Assembly: GCF_043945595.1 (NCBI RefSeq)
Contig: NZ_JBIFNP010000001.1
Coordinates: forward strand, 2,666,001 to 2,730,000
Direction: 5' to 3'
Source of the DNA: Paenibacillus_S sp043945595
GTDB taxonomy: Bacteria; Bacillota; Bacilli; Paenibacillales; NBRC-103111
DNA: 64,000 nt
Part shown: positions 38,403 through 45,872 of the stretch, in pieces
Layout of the letters: the number at the start of each line of letters is the position of its first letter
Position numbering within the stretch: position 1 is the stretch's first letter
The notes under the pieces: generated by a model
Databases searched by the model: none
What the model saw: only the letters and a program-made list of their open reading frames with translations
What the model was told of the DNA's origin: nothing
Made by a program: the position numbers and the translations under genes

Positions 38403-39782
38403 ATGTTGAAAAATTCTGCTTTTAGAAAAGTAAAACGTTATTTAGTACCGCTGACGCTTACCGCCAGCACGATTGCAGCAGCGGGGTGCCAGAGTCAAGA
38501 GGCAGGGACGGCTGCCAAGCCATCCGATGCAGCGCCGGGACAGACCGTACTGAATGTGTACAGCTGGACGGTCGAGGAGAGCATGAAGCCGTTTTTCGAG
38601 GCTTTCGAAAAGAAGTATCCGAACATCAAAGTGAAATACACGAAGATGGCGGATTCCGTCCCTGCTACCGCGAATGCACTGCTGACCTCCGGAGAACCGA
38701 TCGACGTCATCCCGCAAGCTTCGGTTGACGATATGAGGGTCCGGGCCACAAGCGGGATGTACGAGCCGCTGGATGATTATTTGAAAAAAGACAATCTGGA
38801 CTATAAACAGGTGTTCGGCGATTCCATTAATGATTTGGAAACGGTAAACGGCAAGCACTATGCGCTTCCCTACAGCATGGCAACCTATGGCCTGTACTAC
38901 AATAAAGCGATGTTCGATAAGGCCGGCATACCATATCCGACGGATGACTGGACATGGGACGATCTGAGGGCGGCGGCGCTGAAATTGACTTCAGGCAGCG
39001 GCGCCAACAAAATTTACGGCTTCTTGCCGGATTACACCGGTCAGTGGGCGTTCCCTGCCATACAGCAGCTGGGCCTCAATTATGTATACAAAAACAACGG
39101 CCAGGAATCGAACTGGGACGATCCTGCATTCTTGAAATCGCTGCAATACTTTTACGATATGGAAATGAAGGATAAATCGGCATGGCCGCTTTCGGAGTAT
39201 AAGGCGCTGAAGATCGATACCAATCCGCATGCCATCTTCATGCAGGGTAAAGCGGCGATGTATATTCAGCCGTCGTTTATCGTCAAGTACAGCTCGCAGG
39301 AATCGTACGGCTTCACCAACTTTGAATATGGCGTAGCCAACATCCCTAAAGTGAAAAAAGAAGACGGCTTGAGCAACGTGTACTATTTAAGCGATTTCAG
39401 TATTCCGGCCAGTGCGCCTAATAAAGAAGCGGCCTGGACGTTCCTTAAGTTCTACTGCCTGGAGGCGCCGGAAATCTTCGCTCAGTCCAAGGCGATGACG
39501 CCTGCCAATCTGTCCTCGATGAACCCTGCCGTGAAAGCCAAGGTAGGTAAAATCATTTTCGACTACCCGCACTTTGATCAGCCGACGGGGATGAAAACCT
39601 TCATTGATAACAAAATGGCGCTGACTCCTTACTTGACCACGATCAATACGGCAAAGGCTGAAATCATGGATATGGTGAAAACGGAAATCACGTCGTGCCT
39701 GCTGGGCAATCAAACCCCGGCGGAAACCGTCGCCAAGCTGAAAAAGCAGGCCGATGAGCTGATTAAAAAAGCAGGAAAATAG
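38403..39782 (+). CDS. Extracellular sugar-binding lipoprotein of the second importer
   Basis: A 459-residue family-1 binding protein; the signal peptide ends at IAAAGC (lipobox). Shared blocks with the protein at 33264 include EESMKPFFEAFEKKYPN, the PYPTDDWTWDDL segment and DFSIPASAPNKEAAWTFLKFYCL, so the two arose by duplication. AGGGGAG six bases upstream selects ATG 38403 over the GTG at 38397. Two permease genes follow directly. The ligand is probably the oligosaccharide processed by the large enzymes at 41.6-48.6 kb, an inference from position. Confidence 0.9.
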   Translation: MLKNSAFRKVKRYLVPLTLTASTIAAAGCQSQEAGTAAKPSDAAPGQTVLNVYSWTVEESMKPFFEAFEKKYPNIKVKYTKMADSVPATANALLTSGEPIDVIPQASVDDMRVRATSGMYEPLDDYLKKDNLDYKQVFGDSINDLETVNGKHYALPYSMATYGLYYNKAMFDKAGIPYPTDDWTWDDLRAAALKLTSGSGANKIYGFLPDYTGQWAFPAIQQLGLNYVYKNNGQESNWDDPAFLKSLQYFYDMEMKDKSAWPLSEYKALKIDTNPHAIFMQGKAAMYIQPSFIVKYSSQESYGFTNFEYGVANIPKVKKEDGLSNVYYLSDFSIPASAPNKEAAWTFLKFYCLEAPEIFAQSKAMTPANLSSMNPAVKAKVGKIIFDYPHFDQPTGMKTFIDNKMALTPYLTTINTAKAEIMDMVKTEITSCLLGNQTPAETVAKLKKQADELIKKAGK

Positions 39783-39804
39783 GAGATCTGTGGAGGAATG
39801 CCCG

Positions 39805-40745
39805 ATGGAACTGGCCAAGAAAAGCTCATCAATGGCGCTGAAACCGAAGCGGAAGATCAGAAAGGACATTCTGCATGAAAATATAGCCGGCTGGCTGTTT
39901 CTTTCGCTGAATTTAATCGGCTACATTGTGTTCAAATTAATTCCGATTATCCTGTCGCTGATTTTCAGCTTTTGCAGCTGGAATCTGGTGTCAGGAATCA
40001 AAGGAATTAAATTTATCGGTCTGAAAAACTACATCGACTTGTGGACGGACGACGTATTCATCAAGTCCCTAATCAATACCATTGTTTACGCAGCGGTGAC
40101 GGTCCCTGCTCCGTATTCCTGGCCCTGATCCTTGCCGTCATCTTGAATGACAAAATCTTCTGTAAAAGCTTGGTAAGGTTGGGCTTTTATTTACCCAATA
40201 TCGCCTCCATGGTTGCGATATCCGTGGTGTGGAGCATTCTGTACATGCCCACCTTCGGTCCGATCAATATGTTTCTGACATCGATCGGGGTCGAGCATCC
40301 GCCGGGCTGGCTGTCGTCCTCCCAATGGGCGATGATCTCAATTATCATCATGAGTGTCTGGCAGGCGGTCGGCTACAACGCCGTCATTCTGCTGGCCGGA
40401 CTGCAGAGTGTCCCGGGCACCTTGTACGAATCGGCGGAAATCGACGGTGCGGGACCGCTGCGCAAATTTTTCCAGATTACGATTCCGATGCTGTCTCCAA
40501 CCTTGTTTTTCGTAACGGTCATCTCCATCATCGGGTCGTTTCAGGTGTTCACCCAGGTCAATGTTATGACACAGGGAGGACCCGGTACCTCTACGTCGGT
40601 GCTGGTCTACTATATCTATAAAGCTGCATTTACGTACAACAAGATCGGATATGCCAACGCCATCGGCTGGGTGCTGTTCGTTCTGGTCTTCATCTTCACG
40701 GCGCTGCAGTGGAAGTTTTCCAATAAGGACTCGCACGTCAACTAG
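39805..40745 (+). pseudogene. Sugar ABC permease, MalF/UgpA type (one frameshift)
   Basis: The first membrane subunit of the second importer. GGAGG eight bases before ATG 39805 sets the start. The frame ends early at a TGA at 40126-40128; the rest continues in another frame from about 40110. Adding one base near 40110 restores AAVTVPASVFLALILAVIL and a protein of 313 residues. The EAA loop is SAEIDGAGPLRKFFQITIPML. The break is directly after GGTCC (40101-40105). A sequence error is likely, since the neighbours are intact and the gene is otherwise complete. Confidence 0.86.
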
Positions 40746-40763
40746 AGGGAAAGGAGGGGCCCT

Positions 40764-41593
40764 ATGAACGCAAGGTCTTTCAAATTAGCGCAAAAAACAA
40801 TATTAACGGTCATCATGCTCATACTTTCCTTGATTTCCGTTATGCCGTTTTTTGGATGCTGTCCGCATCCTTTAAGCCGACCGCGGATGTGTTCGAATTT
40901 CCGATCCGCTGGATACCGAAAGTGGCTACGTTTGATAATTATGTCACCGTATGGTTTGCACGGTTCCAAACATATTTCATGAACTCGGTCAAGGTTTCCG
41001 TCGTCAGTGTCCTCGGCGAGGTCATTACGAGCGCGCTTGCGGGATATGCTTTTGCAAAAATCAAGTTTAAGGGCAGGGAGCCTGCTTTCGTTATCTACAT
41101 CGCTACGCTGATGTTTCCGCACCAGATGCTCCTGGTTCCGAGATTCGTCCTGTATCGTTTGATGGGATTGTACAACAGCCTGTGGGCATTGATGCTGCCC
41201 GGGATATTCAGCGCTTTCGGCACCTTCTTATTCAGGCAGTTTTTCACCACGATACCGGATGAGCTGATCGAGGCGGCCAAACTGGACGGCTGCAACCATT
41301 TTAAAACGTTTACAAGAATCATTCTTCCATTATCCATGCCGGTAGTATCGACGCTTGTCATTTTCTCGTTTGTCGGATCGTGGAACAATTATGAGAATGC
41401 GCTGGTTTTCTTAAGCAATAAGGACAAGTTCACCATTCCGCTCGGACTTCTGCAATTTCAAACCGAGGAGCAGACGAATTACGGCGCTATTATGGCGGCA
41501 TCCGTTTTATCCCTGCTGCCGATCTTTGTGATCTTCTTGAGCCTGCAAAAATATTTTATTGAAGGCATCGCTACTTCCGGACTGAAAGGATAG
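40764..41593 (+). pseudogene. Sugar ABC permease, MalG/UgpE type (one frameshift in a T run)
   Basis: The second membrane subunit. From ATG 40764 (AAAGGAGGGG upstream) the frame reads to MPFF. A run of six T (40848-40853) then puts it out of frame; one more T restores MPFFWMLSASFKPTADVF and a 276-residue protein. The EAA loop is EAAKLDGCNHFKTFTRIILPL and it ends GIATSGLKG. This break is a homopolymer slip and, unlike most others here, is not at a GGWCC site. A gene for a large glycosidase-like protein follows after 40 bases. Confidence 0.86.
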
Positions 41594-41633
41594 CCGTCAC
41601 GATAGGCATATACACAATTGGAGGAGATAAACC

Positions 41634-44285
41634 GTGTCAAATGCAAATCAATCGAGCAAGTCGCCGGAGCTTATTATTGTACAGGATCAGCAAACTGCGC
41701 TGGCTTCGGAGCCTTCGGTCCAATGGGCAAGGCAAACCTTGATCGACACGCTGGAAAGCCGCGGGGTGGCCGCTGCGCTGGAGCAAGAGGAGGGCAAGCG
41801 TGCCGACAAAGTGCAAATTATCGTTTCGGGGAACGATTCTCCGGTCGCCACAGCTTATGCCAATAAGCTTGGCGCTGCTTTGCCGGAGGAAGCGGAGTCG
41901 CTGGCGATCCTTGCCACCGAAGGGAGCATCATGCTCACGGCGCCAGATGGACGCGGGCTTGTGTACGCTCTTCTGGAGCTGACGGACCGGATCCGGCATG
42001 CGTCCGGCGACCTCATCGGCGAACTGCTGGATGTCCAGACGCTTATCGATAAGCCGGCCAATGAGATTCGCAGCGTGACCCGCTTGTTCGCCTGCGAGCC
42101 GGAGGATAAGCCGTGGTTTTACGACAAGTCGTTCTGGGACGAATATTTGACGGAGCTGGCGACGCAGCGGTTTAACCGGTTCACGCTTTCTTTAGGCATG
42201 GGGTACGATTACGGCCACGATCCGGACGTGCGCGACAATTATTTTTGCTTCGCATATCCGTTCTTGTTCGAGGTGCCGGGCCATGAGGTGAAGGTTCTCG
42301 AGCTGTCCGAGGAGGAAAGAAGCCGGAACTTTGAAACGCTCCGTTATATCGGCCAGGAAACGAAGCGGCGGGGGATGCATTTTCAGCTCGGGCTGTGGAA
42401 CCATTCGTACATATTTACGGACAGTCCGAACATGGATTACACGATCGCCGGGATCGACGAGAAGAACCACGCCCCTTATTGCCGCGATGCGATCAGCATG
42501 CTGTTAAGGGAGTTTACGGAGATCGACGGCTTAACCTTCCGCGTCCATTATGAAGGCGGCATTCCGGAGCCTGCTTACGAGTTTTGGCGCGTTGCGCTGG
42601 CAGGCACGAAGGACATCGGCCGCCGGGTAGAAATCGATATGCATGCGAAGGGCATTAATGACGAGCTGATCCAGATCGCATTGGACACGAATCAGCCGAT
42701 CTTCATTTCGCCGAAATATTGGGCGGAGCATATGGGCCCGAGCTACCATCAGGCGGCCATCCGGGATAACGAATTCTCGCCGCCGAAGAATCAGACGATG
42801 AATATGCAGGCCATTACCGCCCATTCGCGCCGGTTTACGCGGTACGGTTATGCGGATTATTTGCAGGACGACCGCAAAATCGGCATTTTGTTCCGATTGT
42901 GGCCGGGCACCCAGAAGCTGCTGCTGTGGGGAGATCCCGCGCTGGCCGCCGGCTATGGACGCTATTCCCACTTTAGCGGGACGCAAGGCATCGAGCTGTG
43001 CGAGCCGCTTACGTTCAAGGGCCGTAAAGGCTCCGGCGTGGAGGGAGGACGGGAGCCTTATCTCGACGAGGCGCTGAAGCTGCCGAACCGGGATTGGCTG
43101 AAGTACAAATATACGTACCGGCTGTGGGGCCGGCTGCTCTATAACCCGGAAGCGAAGCCTGACGTATGGCGCAGATATTTGCGCTTCGAATTCGGCGAGG
43201 CCGCAGACAGCTACGAATCGGCGCTGGCGCATGCGAGCCGCATCCTGCCCCTGCTTACCGCAGCCTACTGCCCATCCGCTGCCAACGTGGTGTACTGGCC
43301 GGAAATGCATACCAGCCAGCCGATTGCCGATCCGGACCTGCCGTCGCCGTTTGGCTTCGATACGCCGAGACCGGGAACGTTTGGCGCCGCAAGCCCGCTG
43401 GATACCGCCTTGTTTTACCGGATTGACGATTTTGCCGACGATATTATTCAAGGCTTCCGTCAGGGCAAATATTCTCCGCTTGAGACGGCGGATCGCCTGG
43501 AGTCGATGGCGGCGGCGGCCGCACACTATTTGTCCCAAGCCGAAGAGCTGGCCGTCGACCCGCAAGCGGCGAATTTTCAACGGTTTGCAATCGATACCCG
43601 CATGCTGATCCAGATCGGCCAGTTTTTCACGAACAAATTCCGGGCGGCGTTAAGCTACGCTTTGTCGGAGCGGACCGGGGACACAGATCAGCTGGAACGG
43701 GCGCTGGATCTTTACAAGCTGGCCAGGGAGCACTGGGTGAAGCTTGCCGCGATCGCTCAGGAGCATTATAAGCCGGATATTGCGTTCGGTTACACCCAGC
43801 CGGTCAGAGGACACTGGGCGGACCGGCTGTCGGCGATCGATGCGGATATCCAGGCGATGGAGCAACAGCTGCAGGCAGCCCGGTCGGACGCTAGCCGGAC
43901 GGTAGATAATGCAAAGCTGCAGGCCGCCTTGAAAGTGCTGGCAGCCTCCCCGGCCGACCGCAGACAGCTGTATGTGCATCGGGCGCCAACGCATTTCACC
44001 AAAGGCGAAAAGCTCGGCGTGCAGCTTGAGCTGCCGGGCGCGTCCGACGGCTTGAAGGTGGTGCTGCACTACCGGCACGCCAACCAGAGCGAGCATTACG
44101 TCGCCACGGAAATGAAGCGGGACGGCGTGAGCTTTGCCGCCGAAATTCCGGCAGCTTATACGAAGTCGCCTTTCGGCATTATCTATTTCTTTGAGGTCGT
44201 GGAAAGTGACGGCGGAGCCCGGCATTATCCCGGCTTGAACGAGGACATTTCGAATCAGCCGTATTATTTTGTCCAAAGCCGTTAA
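41634..44285 (+). CDS. Large putative carbohydrate-active enzyme, family not recognised (paralogue 1)
   Basis: An 883-residue protein without signal peptide. An N-terminal domain ending DGRGLVYALLELTDRIRHA resembles the small alpha/beta domain found before GH67 and GH20 barrels. The central part looks like a TIM barrel: NEIRSVTRLFACEPEDKPWFY, RFNRFTLSLGMGYDY, FQLGLWNHSYIF, GLTFRVHYEGGIPEP, VEIDMHAKGIND, ISPKYWAEHMG. Acidic residues in VHYEGG and EIDMHAKG are candidate catalytic groups because they are kept in the paralogue at 45873. Helical and beta-sandwich regions close it (APTHFTKGEKLGVQL to NQPYYFVQSR). It follows the importer genes. Probable cytoplasmic glycosidase; the reaction is not established. 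Confidence 0.6.
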   Translation: MSNANQSSKSPELIIVQDQQTALASEPSVQWARQTLIDTLESRGVAAALEQEEGKRADKVQIIVSGNDSPVATAYANKLGAALPEEAESLAILATEGSIMLTAPDGRGLVYALLELTDRIRHASGDLIGELLDVQTLIDKPANEIRSVTRLFACEPEDKPWFYDKSFWDEYLTELATQRFNRFTLSLGMGYDYGHDPDVRDNYFCFAYPFLFEVPGHEVKVLELSEEERSRNFETLRYIGQETKRRGMHFQLGLWNHSYIFTDSPNMDYTIAGIDEKNHAPYCRDAISMLLREFTEIDGLTFRVHYEGGIPEPAYEFWRVALAGTKDIGRRVEIDMHAKGINDELIQIALDTNQPIFISPKYWAEHMGPSYHQAAIRDNEFSPPKNQTMNMQAITAHSRRFTRYGYADYLQDDRKIGILFRLWPGTQKLLLWGDPALAAGYGRYSHFSGTQGIELCEPLTFKGRKGSGVEGGREPYLDEALKLPNRDWLKYKYTYRLWGRLLYNPEAKPDVWRRYLRFEFGEAADSYESALAHASRILPLLTAAYCPSAANVVYWPEMHTSQPIADPDLPSPFGFDTPRPGTFGAASPLDTALFYRIDDFADDIIQGFRQGKYSPLETADRLESMAAAAAHYLSQAEELAVDPQAANFQRFAIDTRMLIQIGQFFTNKFRAALSYALSERTGDTDQLERALDLYKLAREHWVKLAAIAQEHYKPDIAFGYTQPVRGHWADRLSAIDADIQAMEQQLQAARSDASRTVDNAKLQAALKVLAASPADRRQLYVHRAPTHFTKGEKLGVQLELPGASDGLKVVLHYRHANQSEHYVATEMKRDGVSFAAEIPAAYTKSPFGIIYFFEVVESDGGARHYPGLNEDISNQPYYFVQSR

Positions 44286-44296
44286 TCCGATGGTGC

Positions 44297-44328
44297 AAGC
44301 TTCGCAGTACGAAGGTGCTGCGAAGCTT
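44297..44328 (+). other. Perfect 11-base stem-loop in an operon gap
   Basis: AAGCTTCGCAG / CTGCGAAGCTT with a ten-base loop and no T run. It lies between paralogue 1 and the amidohydrolase gene. It may stabilise or process the transcript, or be a weak attenuator. Confidence 0.6.
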
Positions 44329-44376
44329 CTCATGACCATTCATGCAGCACTTTAACTCATCGCGGGAGGGATTCAA

Positions 44377-45435
44377 GTGAGTTCGAAGCAAGCGACAGGC
44401 AAGAAAGGCATTATCGACTGTGACGTGCATGTCTATCCTAAATCAAGAGAAGAGCTTAACAAGTATTTGCCTCAGCCCTGGAGAGACTGGTATCGTCCGC
44501 TGACCCGAGCCTACGGCAACATTCAGGGGAACCGCGCGGATGCCAAGCCGCCGAACGGCGGAGGGCCGGGAACCGATCCTGATTTTTTGCGGGAGCAGCT
44601 GATTAACGAGTATGGAATCGATTACGCGATTCTGCTGCCACGCGCTATGCTGAACAACCTGCCGGACCCCGACATGGCTTCCGCGGTAGCTGCCGCCTAT
44701 AACGACTGGCTCGCCGATACGTGGCTGGATAAATACAATCATGACGGCGTATTCAAAGGCTCGCTGTATATTGCGACCCAGGACCCTCAAGGAGCGGCCA
44801 AGGAGATCGAGCGCTGGGCAGGCCACCCGCATTTCGTGCAGGTGATGACCGATTCCGGGGCAACCGCGCCCTTCGGCCAGCGGCAGTATTATCCGATCTA
44901 CGAAGCATGTGAAAAGTACGGCTTTCCTCTGGCGATTCATCCCGGTACGGATGGAATGGGCATCAACCATCAGCCTACGCCGGGGCATCCTACGCGCTAC
45001 ATCGAGTTTCACACCTGCTTGTCGCTTGCCTTCCAGGCACATCTGGTCAGCTTCTTGACCGAAGGGGTGTTTGTGAAATTCCCCAAATTCAAAATCGCGC
45101 TCGTCGAAGGAGGCGTCTCCTGGCTTGCGCCGTTAATGTGGCGGCTGGATGCGGAATACAAGGGACTCCGCTATGAAGTGCCATGGCTTGAAAAGCGGCC
45201 GAGCGAATTTTTGCGGGACCATGTGCGCATTACAAGCCAGCCGATCGAACGGCCGGATGACGACAAATATTTGTTCGCGATGCTGGAAGCGATGGATGCC
45301 GAGCATATTTTAATGTTTGCCAGCGATTATCCGCACTGGGACTTCGACTCGCCGCGAAGGGCGTTTCCGAAGCTTCCGGACGAGCTTCACCGGCGAATCT
45401 TTTACGAGAATGCGAAGGAATTTTATAACCTTTAA
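44377..45435 (+). CDS. Amidohydrolase-superfamily protein (COG2159, ACMSD-like)
   Basis: A 352-residue metal-dependent barrel. The N-terminal strand IIDCDVHVYPKS carries the first metal ligands, AIHPGTDG the middle His, and MFASDYPHWDFDSP the catalytic Asp. Relatives decarboxylate or hydrolyse aromatic or cyclic acids, and many COG2159 members sit in plant-material degradation clusters. The start is GTG 44377 with GGGAGG upstream. The next gene, a Rieske protein, starts 17 bases later, so the two are translated in series. Its place between two large glycosidase-like paralogues suggests it removes or opens an unusual substituent or ring. The substrate is unknown. Confidence 0.82.
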   Translation: MSSKQATGKKGIIDCDVHVYPKSREELNKYLPQPWRDWYRPLTRAYGNIQGNRADAKPPNGGGPGTDPDFLREQLINEYGIDYAILLPRAMLNNLPDPDMASAVAAAYNDWLADTWLDKYNHDGVFKGSLYIATQDPQGAAKEIERWAGHPHFVQVMTDSGATAPFGQRQYYPIYEACEKYGFPLAIHPGTDGMGINHQPTPGHPTRYIEFHTCLSLAFQAHLVSFLTEGVFVKFPKFKIALVEGGVSWLAPLMWRLDAEYKGLRYEVPWLEKRPSEFLRDHVRITSQPIERPDDDKYLFAMLEAMDAEHILMFASDYPHWDFDSPRRAFPKLPDELHRRIFYENAKEFYNL

Positions 45436-45452
45436 ACGGAGGGCTGCCGATC

Positions 45453-45848
45453 ATGGAGCGATTCGTAGTATGTAAAACGACTGAAATGCAGCCGGGGGAA
45501 CGAAGAATCGTTCAAGTCGGCGGAAGGTCCATCGGCGTATTTAACGCCAACGGGGAATATTACGCTCTGCGCAACAGCTGTCCGCATCAGGGAGCTCCCT
45601 TGTGTGTGGGAAGACTGACGGGGACGACGCTGCCGTCGCAGCCGGGCAGCTACCGTTACGGGCGGGACGGTGAAATATTGGCCTGTCCGTGGCACGGGTG
45701 GGAGTTTGACGTGACCACGGGGAAATCGCTGTTCAATCCTCAACAATGCCTGGTCAAGAAATACGATGTGGCCGTAGAGCCGATGGAGGAAAGTCTTGAA
45801 ACCTTCCCGGTGTCGGTAGAAGAAGGGCATGTCGTTCTGTATGCCTAA
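45453..45848 (+). CDS. Rieske [2Fe-2S] ferredoxin-like protein
   Basis: A 131-residue single Rieske domain. Both cluster motifs are present: CPHQGAPLC (ligands near C44 and H46) and CPWHGWEFD (near C78 and H81). An insert GTTLPSQPGSYRYGRDGEIL lies between them. It should carry one electron at a time. No Rieske oxygenase large subunit is present in the window, so its partner is unclear; electron transfer to an enzyme in this cluster or to an oxygenase encoded elsewhere is possible. It is tightly placed between the amidohydrolase gene and paralogue 2 (24-base gap), so it belongs to the same operon. Confidence 0.9.
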   Translation: MERFVVCKTTEMQPGERRIVQVGGRSIGVFNANGEYYALRNSCPHQGAPLCVGRLTGTTLPSQPGSYRYGRDGEILACPWHGWEFDVTTGKSLFNPQQCLVKKYDVAVEPMEESLETFPVSVEEGHVVLYA

Positions 45849-45872
45849 AACATAAGGAAGAGGTGTTGGGAG

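Noticed and set aside
42531..43580. Minus-strand frame of about 350 codons inside large paralogue 1
   Set aside because: Arg/Gln-rich composition typical of an antisense shadow; the plus-strand protein is conserved with its paralogue.
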